Source: Taxillus chinensis
Taxonomy: Eukaryota; Streptophyta; Magnoliopsida; Santalales; Loranthaceae
NCBI GenBank assembly: GCA_023512835.1
Contig: CM042089.1
Span: forward strand, 52,013,427-52,077,426
Reading direction: 5' to 3'
Length of the DNA: 64,000 bases
In this document: one piece after another, positions 46,457 through 57,042 of the stretch
Numbering within the stretch: the stretch's first letter is position 1
Layout: the number at the start of each line of letters is the position of its first letter
Program-made: the position numbers and the translations under genes
The notes under the pieces: generated by a model
The model's database searches: none
The model's input: only the letters and a program-made list of their open reading frames with translations
Told to the model about the DNA's origin: nothing

Positions 46457-46475
46457 TCCCCAGCCAGAAATGCCA
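46457..46475 (-). other. Ogre primer-binding site (tRNA-Arg-like)
   Basis: Plus-strand tccccagccagaaatgcca complements TGGCATTTCTGGCTGGGGA. This resembles the Arg-tRNA-type PBS of Ogre elements (TGGCGACTCTGCTGGGGA) with several changes and one extra base. It lies one base inside the 5' LTR. Confidence 0.6.
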
Positions 46476-46476
46476 C

Positions 46477-49400
46477 CGTCACCACTGGTTTTCGTCCGGA
46501 CCCGTTTGGGGTGAGCTCAAACTAAACCAATGGTGAGAAAATTTAGAGTCGCCACCAACTGTTTTTGGGGTACAGTTGGATACCCTCTACTTTGAGTAGT
46601 TTAAATGTGTGGTCTGCATTATCAGAGAAAGGTTCGGGAGTTGGTTACGTGTAGGGAAGGATTAGCACCCCTACGAGGCCCTTTTCGGTATCTAATTTAG
46701 GAGGAGGAGGTTTTTATTTTATTTCCATGACTAGGTTAAGTTTCCTAAAGAGTCTATGATTTTTATTTGGCTAAGTTATTTGTTAAAGTTACGGTTAAAA
46801 TTGATTTACCCTAAATCCCTAAAGGGAATCCTAAAAGTTTTGGATTTTTGTTTAAAGTGAAGGATGAGATCCTATGTGTTGATGTTGGTTTTGGTTTTGA
46901 AGTCCTCAGATATGATTTGTTATTTTCCCCTTTTTTTTGTTTTGTTTTTTTTTTTTTTTTTTTTATGTTTTGTAAAACATTTTGTTTTGGTTTTGCTTCG
47001 TCTTTGCTTTTGGAAATTGAAGTACTAATTTTGGTTTTTTTGTTTTGGTTTGAAAACATGAAAACGTTTTTTTGTTTGTTTTGGTTTTGTTTTGTTTTTT
47101 TGTTTTTGTTTTTGTTTTTTATTTATTTTTGGAAACCTTTTTTTTTTTTGAAAACTTTTAATTATTTTTTTTGAAAACTCAAAGTCACACTTGTTACAAA
47201 TATATATCAAAGTAATGAACACATAAAATAAACGTGAAGTGTGTGATTATGACATCCATAAATAAGCAAAGATAAAGCTACTCTTTCTTTTTCTTTTTTT
47301 TCATCTCTTTTTTTTGCTTTGCCCTCCCTTTTTTTTTCTAGCTTTTCTCTCTCTCTTTTTTTTTTTACTGCACTTTACATATTACAACATAGACAGTATA
47401 TACAACATATATCTACAACTTTGGGGGAAAAAAAAAGCAAACAAACAAATAAATAAATAATACAAGAGACATACGCCCTATACCCAACAGCAAAACAAAA
47501 TACAGAAAAAAACACATTACATTAAATATGAATATACATAAGTAAAAGAAGTAAAATATGGAACCGACTTTGGGGCTTCCACCAGACTTCTGTTTGGGAT
47601 CCTTGTCTGCACCGACAGTTACCGAGCTCCAATCTCGCAAATGGCAAAAATTAGTTGGGATTTTGATTTGGAGATTGCAGCGATGTGTGGAGATGAGAGA
47701 AGATGAGAAAAGAAAATTTCTGGGTTCTGAGTAAAACGTGGGAAAGGAGGATGATGTGTATTTTTGGGATTATGATTTTTTTTGTGGCTGGAATTGAGGG
47801 GAATGGGCGTAAGGAATAGGGAAATGACAGAGAATTGGATTTGGTTTGTATGAGGGAAACGTAAGGACAAGGCAGGATTGAAGCTATTTTTTTGTGTTTT
47901 TCATTTTCTGGGAAAGAGAGGGCTGGAACGAGATAGGAGGGAAAGAGGATGCAAAATGAATGGGCGATTTTTCTAATTGCAGAATAGCAGAAAGCCTGGG
48001 CAATTTTTGTGTCTCAATCCTTCTCTTCTGTCTTTCTTTTTTTCTCTACTCAACTCTATGTTCTTTTCTTTTTTTTCTCTCTGTTTGCGCTGGGATGAGG
48101 CTGGGGCTAAATGGCAGCAGGTTTTTTTCAACGATGATGGTCTCTCTCCTCTTTTTTCTTTGGACGAATCCTCCTCTTTTTTTCACGTACCTCTCTCTTT
48201 TTTTTCTACCCACCAGCCTCCTCTTGTGCAAGGGCGGACGACTGCATCTTAAAGGGCTGCAGAAATTTTTTTTGACTGGAATGTCATTAATTGCAGCATT
48301 AAATGCAGTATTTTAATTTGCAGATTTGATGCTTTGTCGGGTGGACAGCTTGTGCGGAAAATAGGGCAACTCGTGATTGCCTTTTGAATTTGTATTTTAG
48401 CACATGTGACTGACAGGGTCATTGCAAAATTGATTCTTTGTTAGGTGACCAGCGCAGAGGATAGGTCTCGTGAACAGCCAGCGAGAAAAAACCAAAGCCC
48501 GTGCGAAAAGCCAGCGAGAAACGCCAACCAGCAAAGGTCAAGGGGTCAGAGGCTCGAAGTGTCAGTAGGTCGGAGTGTCGGCAGGTCAAAGTGTCGGCAG
48601 GGTCGAAGCTTCGGTGGGTCAAAATTTCGGTGGGGCGAAGGTCAACGGTCAACGGGTCGAAGTGTCGGCAGGTCGAAGGTCAACGGTCAACGGGTCGAAG
48701 GCTTACAGGCGTCCGGGTCAAGGTTCGAAGGTCGAAGTGTCAGCAGGTTTATAGGCTTCGAGTGTCCAGGGTCGAAGGGTCGAAGGCTTATAGGCGTCCG
48801 GGTCAAGGTTCGAAGGTCGAAGTGTCGGTAGGTTTATAGGCTTCGAGTGTCCAGGGTCGAAGGGTCGAAGGCTTACAGGCGTCCGGGTCAAGGTTCGAAG
48901 GTCGAAGTGTCGGTAGGTTTATAGGCTTCGAGTGTCCAGGGTCGAAGGGTCAAGGTTCGAAGTGTTGGCAGTGGGGCTTCGAGGGTCAAGGGTCGAAGCT
49001 CTACAGGCGTCCGGGTCAAGGGTCGAAGGGTCGAAGGTCGAAATGTCGACAGCGGGGCTTCGAGGGTCAAGGGTCGAAGGTTCGTAGGTCAAAGCGTCGC
49101 AGGTTCGTAAGTCGCGTGTCGAAGGCGTCGTAACTCCTGGCGTCGTAAGTCTCAAGGCGTCGCATCTTCACAAGGTTCGAAAGTCCGAAGGGGCGAGTAA
49201 AAGGTCGGAGTGTCAGCAGCGGGGCTTCGAGGCTTCGAATCTTCGTGGCTTCGAGGTTTCGAGGCTTCGATGCTTCGAGGCTTCGAGGCTTCGATGCTTT
49301 GAGACTTCGAGGCTTCGAGGCTTCGAGGCTTCGAGGCTTCGGGGCTTCGATGCTTCGGGGCTTCGAGGCTTCGAAGGTCAATGGGTCGAAGTGTCGGCAG

Positions 49401-49904
49401 GTCAACGGTCAACCCCAAAGTTGTTTTTTTTTTTTTTACCCTTCACCTAAAATGCAAAAATGGATAACTTTCCAGGGATTGTTTGGGAGATCTGTATTCG
49501 CCTAAATTGATGCTTTGAGGAATTTCGCATGGCCACTTTTTCGGGCGATTTGACCAGGGGTATTGACCGTCTTTTGGCAAGTTTGACTTTTTCCAACGAA
49601 AGTTGTTTTGGCCATAACTTCTTCATTTTAAGTCTGATTTGAGCTCGGTCAAGTGCGTTAGTCCCTAATTTTCAACCTCTATCACCTGGTGTTGGTCTTG
49701 GGGCACTTCAAAGACTTGTAGCAGAAGTCATTAATTTTAGACTCCCCTGTCCGTGTCAATTGTATCCATCTCGTGCAAATTGGGGTAAACCATTCCTTGG
49801 AAGTATGGGATCATTGTGGACCTGTTCAACAAGGTATATGGCATGGTAGAAAGGTATATCAAATGGGGTTAGTATGTCCAACCCGGACAAAATGGGGTCC
49901 AACA
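46477..49904 (-). repeat. Ogre-like element 5' LTR (3428 bp)
   Basis: The minus-strand 5' end is at 49904 (TGTTGGACCCC) and the 3' end at about 46477 (CCAGTGGTGACG, expected ...ACA). Boundaries were set by the solo LTR 29142-34103, whose target duplication fixes both ends. Inside: a T-rich tract (46925-47170), CT-rich tracts (47280-47365, 48020-48210), the 85-bp array (48701-48960) and the octamer array (49220-49380). The outer flank is gatgg; the matching target duplication is lost with the 3' end. Confidence 0.92.
48701..49380 (-). repeat. 85-bp minisatellite and octamer array in the Ogre 5' LTR
   Basis: Three units start at 48701, 48786 and 48871, exactly 85 bp apart (gcttacaggcgtccgggtca). 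49220-49380 is a (GGCTTCGA)n octamer tract with about 15 slightly varied units. The octamer period of 8 gives spurious long frames with a repeating KPRSLEAS peptide. Confidence 0.9.
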
Positions 49905-51212
49905 GATGGTAGTTGGTAGCAATTAATGTGTCATTAATGTGCTCAACTGCTCGGGACGGCGTAGACTTACTGTACAAACCCTAGCTGACAATATCACTAA
50001 GTGGTTGTGTTTAGGGTTGTAAGTTTGTCTTGGAGGTAGATGCCTCGTAGGTTCGGTGACTCGAAGATTTCAGTTAGCACCTGTAGAACGTTGCGAAGTT
50101 TTGCTTTAGGCTTTGTGGTGTTTCTATGAGTCTACGATTCACATCTTCGAGTCTTCGAGGCTAGAGGTCATGTTGGATTAGCCTTTTTTGTTTCTTTGTT
50201 AATTGAAGTCTAGGACTCTGTGAGTCTACGACTCTACGAGTCTGAGACTCTTCGAATGGCGCTTAGAGTGACTTCTTTGAGTTCAGCTATTCAACCTGTT
50301 ATTGTAGCTACGAGTCTACGACTCTAGTTCTGCGGGTCTACGATCTTCGGGTCTCTCAGTTTACTATATTTGACTAAGTGATCTGAAAATCTTCGACTCT
50401 ATGAGTCTTCAACTTCGCTTTTCTTCCTTAGTCTTTCACAGAGGCTCATAAACTAAGTTCCCGTATAACTACGACCCTTTAGCTACAACTTCCCGTCATC
50501 GATCTCCGAGTCTGGAAGTGTGGTAATTTCTCTATAGTGACTGTGTCCCTTGAGTCTACGAGTCCACGACTCTACGACCCTTGAGTTACAGTTTCATTTG
50601 TTTGCCAGTCTTTATAGTATCGACCCTTTGACCTTCAACCTACGAGTCTACGAGTTCAGTTTTCTTAACCGTGTTCGGCTTCGACTCTACGACTTTCAAT
50701 ATATGAGTCTATGAGTCCAGTTTTCTTAATCGTGTTCGAAGGCTTCGACTCTGCGACTTTCGATCTACGAGTCTACAAATCCTATTTTCTTAACAGTGTT
50801 CAAGTTTCCCTACGACTCTACGAGCCTTCGAGTCTAGTTATCGTTTAAGTTCTGTTAATTGACTTACGTATTTATGGGGACTCTACGAGTCAACGAGCCT
50901 TCGAGCCATTTAGCTTTGGTTACTGTTCTTAACACTTCTTCGACTCTACGAGTCTCCGAGCTTATTGACACTTACAGTAACACTCTCTTTTTTGTACTAT
51001 GACTCTACGACCTTCGACCCTGGATCTACGAGTCGCAATGTTCTGTCACTGTGTCACCTTGAGTCTCCAGACTCTACGAGTCTACGAGTCTCTTGTCAAT
51101 ACGTCCTATGACAGTTTCACTTCTACGAATTTCGACTCTTCGACCCTACGACCTTCAGTTCTTCGAGTCTCCAGACTTAGACTATATTTTGGCAGCTTCA
51201 TCAAATCCTATA
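49905..51212. repeat. Region rich in a degenerate TCTACGAG octamer
   Basis: No gene. From about 50090 to 51180 words such as gactctacgagtc recur more than twenty times, often in runs (51062-51100), embedded in ordinary sequence. Before the Tekay-2 insertion it was continuous with 60672-60899, a Sirevirus-type LTR end, so it may be the body of that LTR. TGTTGGATTAG at 50171 could be its start, since the end is CCAACA, but no target duplication supports this. Confidence 0.6.
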
Positions 51213-53199
51213 TGTAAGGACCCGTACCTTGAGTTAGTCATAGTTTTGCCTTCTGAGTAGAGTTATTTCTAGATTTTGACCTAGTGAATGGGCTCAAATG
51301 AATTCACGTGCAAAAGGAAAGATGCTTAGAATGATGTCCTCTATCTACCATAGAAGTTTCAAGCCAAACGGACGTGTATATGAGGTGCACGTGAAATGGG
51401 TCCAATTCACGTGCAAGTGTGGTTGTCTTCTACATGATGCAAGGAGGCTAGGGGTGAAGTTTGAGCGCATTTGAAGTGCATTTGGAGTTGCACGTGAATT
51501 GGGGAATTCACGTTCAAATTGGCGTGCAGCCATATTTTTGCATGGTTCCCTTCGTTTTGACATTCTAATGATCTTTCTCCAAAGGACCATATTGAAATTC
51601 TGAGTATTTTGGCCTTTATAGGTGCGGAAAGGTGCTAACTTGTGTGATCAAAATTACGTTGTTTTGATCCTGGGATTTACTTAATCAAAACTACGTCGTT
51701 TTGATGTGGGTAGTGTCTATATAATGAGGGCTTGAGTTTGAGTTTAGGGTTCTTGTGTTCTTCTTTGCTGCAGCTACTGCTAGAGAGAGAGAGAGAGAGA
51801 GAGAGGATCTCCGGGCAGTTATCGTGGTGGTTCGCGTCGTTGGAAGGTGCCTAGCGTAGAGGATAGGACAAGAGTCTGAGGTAGGGATTCATGTTCTTCC
51901 TAACTCTCCTCTGTTCTAGGATATTCGCCTATATGTATATATATATATATATGTAAATCCATATAGGTGTGATCTCCTATATGGATGTTGGCCTTCAGTG
52001 GCATGTTCTGTTGATTCTGATGTTGAATTTGGCCTGAGGATTTTCTGGGTTTGTTTATGCCCACCATGTGTTTGATGAAATGTCTGTGAGGCCTGCGCAC
52101 TATGTGTTTGATGAAATGCCTGTGAGGCCTGCATGCCATGTATTCAATATAATGCCTGTGAGACCTTGTATATGGGTGTCCGATGATATACCTGTGTGAC
52201 TTGGTGTGTCTTGTGTTTGATTTGTATTTGATAAAAAGCCTGTGAGGCTGATGTGTGTGGCTTGTATCTGACCATGTTGGTCCCTCTGAAATAAAGTGTA
52301 AATGATGTGCTGAGTTTACATGTTGAGATGTAATGCTATGCTATTCTGTTGGTCTATTTGAGACTGAGCTGAGATATGGGCCAGGCACAATAGCTGGACC
52401 CCTTTGAGATTTGCCCAGGACGTGGTCCTGAGTCTTGGTGTAGCACTCACGACGGTGGGCTAAGTCTACACCCATTCCTGAGGGTAGGTATGGCGCCCGA
52501 GGAGGTGGTTGACCATATCTGACTCGGGTGGAAAATGTTGCATTGGTGTCCATGCAACATTCGCCTGGATGTGGTATGTCATGTCGCCGTGGTGGCGGGG
52601 TGTCCTCTGCCCTTCAGTGCGGGCTCAGGTAAAGAGTGTTTACTAGGTGATGTTTGTTGCTTTAGCCTTAGGCACGACACGAGCACAAGCATACACATAC
52701 ATGCATGTTGTAGAGCGGGACGGGTCCGGGGAGACCGGATCCCTACCGAGCTATGGTTTGCTCACCCCTCCTATAAACCGTTCTTTTTCAGGGGTTTAGC
52801 GGGCGGTAGGTGAAGGCCGAGGAGCTAGGCCCCGAGGGCCGGGAGTTTTATGTTATTTCCTTTGTTGTACTCTGGTTTTTATGTGTTTGGAATTTGGTTA
52901 GGTTTTATTTGTAATAGTACACCTGGCTTCATAGGGGTTTTTCCCCGACTGGGTGGTCAGAATAAACATTTAGTCTTTGAAATGAAATAAAATGAGATGT
53001 TGTTATTCAATTGTGTGTTTGTGTGCATGGTTTGGGAGCAGGAGCATGCCCCTTGGCATGTTAGCCTGGTTGTGCAGGTTTGGGACAGCACCCGTGCCAG
53101 AAGTCTTTTTAAGGTGCCTGCACCAACCCCTTGTCCCTTCGGGTGCGGGCATGGGCAGTCACTACTCATTTCCAAGTGGAAGGAAATTGGGGCGTGACA
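51213..53199 (+). repeat. Tekay-2 5' LTR (1987 bp)
   Basis: TGTAAGGACCCGTACC to GGGGCGTGACA. CACGTG sites lie at about 51305, 51389, 51410 and 51491; ACGT-core near-palindromes at 51647-51668 (mutated to attacgtt) and 51684-51705; TATA at about 51718; a (GA)n run at 51782-51808; a 35-bp repeat with gtgtttgatgaaatg at 52065-52150. Confidence 0.95.
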
Positions 53200-53202
53200 A
53201 TA

Positions 53203-53215
53203 TGGTATCAAAGCG
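53203..53215 (+). other. Primer-binding site of Tekay-2
   Basis: tggtatcaaagcg lies three bases after the LTR and differs from the initiator-Met-tRNA complement at one central base. Confidence 0.85.
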
Positions 53216-53665
53216 ATAGTTCATGGTCTGGTGGACCTAGGATAGTGGGGAGGCCTTGGCCGCTTCGAGACTCTTAGGAGGCGGTATAGGACACGCCTGA
53301 TCAACGTGGTCCTATCTGGTCTTCTGGGGTGTACTCGGGGGTAGTTAGACCAAGGAGTAGGGCATTTGCATTTGGGTTGAGGGTGCATACATGCATTGGC
53401 ATTAGGGCACTAGTTTAATTTCAGTATGAGTATCGTGATTGGACATGCTATGTTGCTGAAACTTGTGCTAAAAACAAAATTTTGTTGCTGTAAAATTCGG
53501 TGATTTTCTGTGAGGCTTGTTGCTATGAATTGCTGCTGTGTACTTCTGTGATTTACCTGTGTGTTTAAATGTAAAACGTTGCTTGAGTACCTCATGGCCC
53601 ATGGGGAAGAGGGTGTGTAGAGCTTGAGAGAAGCTGATCCTAGTTTGGTCTAAATTATGTAGATT

Positions 53666-54700
53666 ATGCCTCCTAGGAGAGTAACCCGAGCTACTCCAGC
53701 TGTAGAAGATGAATCTTCTGCACGTGCTGGAGAGGAAAGAGGACAACATGTAGAGGGCGATGATCCCCTGGAGCAGATCATGGCCCAAGTCCGGGCCCTA
53801 AGTGAGAACGTGCAAGGCATGCGCGAGGACCTCAGGGGAGAGATCCTAAACGAGGTGCGTCATGAGATGATGGCACGACAGGCAGTGCCACCCCCTCCAC
53901 CCCGTGAGGCGGAACCTCCGCGTACGCAGGAAGTGCCGGTGAGGCGGGAAGAGGGAGACGTGTTGACGCAGTTTCGAAAGGAACATCCACCAAGGTTCAA
54001 GGGAGGAGCTGAACCTTTAGGAGCAGAGCACTGGGCTGCGGCGGATCGAGCATGTGTTCTCCTTTCTTCGACCCCGGGAGGAAGACAAAGTGAGACTAGC
54101 GATCCGGCAGTTGGAGGAGGAAGCCTTGGAATGGTGGCTTAGCATCTCAGGAAGCCGGGACATGGAGACCATGGCCTGGAATGAGTTCCTCCAGCTGTTC
54201 CATGAGGAGTTCTTTCCGAGTCATTGCGGTGGCGAAGCGGGAGGAGTTCGGCAGCCTGGCAGGGATCGCGCTCGGTCGCAGAGTATGAGCGAGATTTCCG
54301 GGGGCTGAGTCGGTTTGCTCCGGAAGCAATATCAAGGGAGGACCTGAAGGCCCATAAGTTTACCATGGGTCTCAAACCTGCCCTGAAGCAAAGGGTGGAG
54401 ATGTTGCGATCGAAGACCTATCTTGAAGTCGTGGACACCGCCAAGATTGTTGAGAGAGGATTAGAGGAGGGAAGACCGGCTCACCAGGAGCGGATGGGGC
54501 GAGCGCGCGCGACAAGCACGGTGAAACCAAGAGGCGAAGGTTGAGCCCGGGAGTGGGACTTTTCCCAAGGATAGGGGCCAAGCGTCAATGGCTCCGCCCG
54601 GATCCCGTTACTTTGGGGGACAGGGGGAGTGCTACTGGGACCTTCCCAAGCCGGTGTACCTGTTGTGGCTGTGTCAGGGCACGTCAAACGTGAGTGCCCC
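53666..54700 (+). pseudogene. Tekay-2 gag
   Basis: Start MPPRRVTRATPAVEDE at 53666. The Gag core is RFKGGAEPLGAEHW, then after a shift (about 54050) EHVFSFLRPREEDKVRL and WWLSISG, then after another shift (about 54230) YERDFRGLSRFAPEAI and TMGLKPALKQRV (to 54544). A zinc knuckle is readable at 54655-54700 but split by a one-base shift between CTCCG and GHVKREC. The 3' gag end thus has at least three lesions. It would package element RNA. Confidence 0.9.
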
Positions 54701-54753
54701 AAGCAACACTTGACGTGTCATAGTCGCGGGAAGGTGGGACACATCGGCAAGGT

Positions 54754-55389
54754 GTGTTTCGGCAAGGGGAACAGCCGGGAGCTGGAAGCTTAAGACAAGG
54801 GAGCATGGGTGGGACCCAATTTCAGGCCCCACCCCTAAGCCAGACATTCGTGGTAGGCCGGTCAGGGCTGGTTCCGGTCACACTAGGCCACGGGGGAGAG
54901 GCAACCACAAGGAGGATCGGAGGGGCGTCCCAGTGGACTGCAGCAGGAGCAAAAGGGAAGGCAAGTGAGGCTAGTGGTGGGGCAAGCCAAGGCAGAGTGT
55001 TCGCGTTACCTCAGACCAGTGAGATGGAGGATTTACCATCACCCTCCGAGGAAGGTGGAGCTGGACCTTCGGTGGTTCGAGGTACTATTCTCATATCTCG
55101 CACCGTTGTTGCCGCATTGTTTGATACCGGAGCTTCGTGCTCCCTGATTGCTAAGTCCGTAGTGGAGAGCCTTGGACTTGATTGTGTGGAGGCTGATAGA
55201 CCTCTGAGGGTCGAGTCCCCAATGGGAGGTGTGGAGTTGATCCACCAAATGTGTCGAGAGTGTGCGCTTACGATAGGAGAGGTTGACCTCTCATTTGATT
55301 TGTACGTAATGCCCATGAGGACTTTTAGTTTGATTCTGGGGATGGACTGGTTGATGGCCTTTCAGGCTAAGATTGATTGCTATAGGTGA
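54754..55389 (+). pseudogene. Tekay-2 aspartic protease
   Basis: The active site DTGAS is intact at 55122-55136, followed by LILGMDWLMAF (the ILG flap-end motif) and KIDCYR. The frame then meets a TGA (55387-55389) where a CGA Arg codon is expected. The frame itself is shared with RT, so protease and RT were one polyprotein. Confidence 0.88.
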
Positions 55390-55521
55390 CGAGTATCGTT
55401 TACTACACCCATAGGATCTTCCTGTACCCTAGTGGGTGAATGGGATAGGAATGCTGGGAGAGCTGAACCGACGAGGGAGCTATGGGGCAATATTACCCAT
55501 AGGCTTGCCACCCTAACCTTT

Positions 55522-56616
55522 TAGGAGGAAGGTAACTTAGAGAAAAGGGTGTGGCCAGATGTTGTCAAAAATTTCCAGGATGTCTTTCCTGGGGAGTTGT
55601 TGGAGTTGCCTCCACACAGAAGTATTGAGTTCACGATTGAACTATTGCTAGGGGTGGGACCTATCTCACAAGTAGCATACCGGATGGGACCTGCTGAGTT
55701 GTGGGAGCTTCGGAAGCAGATAAAGGAACTGGGAGATAAAGGTTTTATCCGTCCTAGTACCTCACCTTGGGGTGCACCGGTCTTATTTGCTAAGAAGGCA
55801 GATGGTTCGTTGTGACTTTGCATTGATTATCGGAAGCTGAATCAAGTAACGGTAAAGAACAAGTACCCTTTGCCGCGGATTGATGACTTATTCGACCAGC
55901 TGAGTGGAGCACGGTGGTTCTCAAAAATCGATCTGCGTTCGGGATATCATCAATTGAGGGTCGGGAGCGAAGACATCCCTAAGACGGCGTTCAAGTGCGG
56001 ATATGGACACTATGAATGGTTAGTGATGCCTTTTGGGCTCACGAACGCACCTGCTGTGTTCATGCATCTAATAAATCAGGTATTTGCCCCATACCTGGAT
56101 TCCTTCATGGTGGTATTTATTGACGACATCCTTGTGTACTCCAAAACCCAAGATGAGCATGAGGAGCACCTGGCCGTGGTGCTGCAGGCACTACGAGATC
56201 ATCACTTGTATGCTAAATTTAGCAAGTGTGACTTCTGGATGCAAGAGGTGCATTTTCTTGGGCATGTAGTATCTGCCGAAGGAGTTAGAGTGGACCCAAC
56301 CAAGATTGAATCCGTAGCATCTTGGAAGAGGCCCACAAATGTTTTTGAGATCCGGAGTTTCTTGGGTCCGGCGGGGTATTACCGGCGTTTTGTGGAAGGG
56401 TTTTCTCGGTTGGCGGCGCCCATGACAGCTCTTACACCGAAGGGAGCCAAATTCGAGTGGACGGACAAGTGCCGGCGAGCATTCGAGGAGTTGAAGACTC
56501 GCCTGACTACCGCACCGGTGTTGAGTCTACCGCAGGAGGGAGTGCCATTCGAGGTGTATTGTGATGCGTCTCGCGTTGGACTGGGGTGTGTTCGATGCAA
56601 GAACGCCAAGTCATAG
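55522..56616 (+). pseudogene. Tekay-2 reverse transcriptase
   Basis: Same frame as the protease, with stops at 55522-55524 (TAG) and 55813-55815 (TGA for the Arg of GSxRLCIDYR). Visible motifs: [49 protein letters not shown] (first catalytic Asp), [26 protein letters not shown] (catalytic pair, 56116-56127), [11 protein letters not shown] and [12 protein letters not shown]. The frame runs into RNase H and shifts at about 56600. Confidence 0.95.
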
Positions 56617-57042
56617 CATATGGCTCGCAACAGTGAAGTCCCATGAGCACAACTACCCAACACACGACCTGGAGTTAGCGACGATTATTTTTGCCCCGAA
56701 GTCTTGGCGACATTACCTGTTGGGAGAGAAATTTGTGGTATATACGACCACAAAAGCCTACGGTATATCTTCACCCAGAGAGACCTAAATTTGCGACAAC
56801 GGAGGTGGGTAGAATACTTGCAAATGTTTGACTTCACGCTCTCCTACACGCCTGGGAAGGGAAATTTAGTAGCCGACGCGATAAGTAGAAAGGGGAAAGG
56901 CGAGGTTTCCATGAGAGAATGGAAAATGATGGAGCAGTTGGCGGTGCTTCAGGTGCAACCTGCTTTCAGCGATAAGGGAGCTATCCTGTGTCCTCTCACC
57001 GTGATACCGAGTTGTATCAGCGTGTCCGTGAGGGACGATTAG
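56535..57042 (+). pseudogene. Tekay-2 RNase H
   Basis: Begins [13 protein letters not shown] (first catalytic Asp), shifts frame near 56600 (HNYPTHDLELATI, with the catalytic Glu) and again near 56740 (YDHKSLRYIFTQRDLNLRQRRW). LVADAISRK (56865) carries the last catalytic Asp. Two frameshifts and a stop at 57040 inactivate it. Confidence 0.88.

Noticed and set aside
46848..47174. Plus-strand frame rich in Phe that looks like a membrane protein
   Set aside because: A T-rich low-complexity tract inside the Ogre 5' LTR; the counterpart at 31490-31950 is the same tract inverted.
49152..49418. Long minus-strand frames with repeating KPRSLEAS peptide, and similar ones at 11369-11651 and 29636-30082
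   Set aside because: They come from an 8-bp DNA repeat that is open in several frames. No homology, no start context, and the same DNA is non-coding LTR in three copies.
29142..49904. Treating 29142-34103 and 46477-49904 as the LTR pair of one element
   Set aside because: They point in opposite directions. The first has its own TSD (gacat) and lies inside the gag of the element to which the second belongs. The true partner is 10306-12150.
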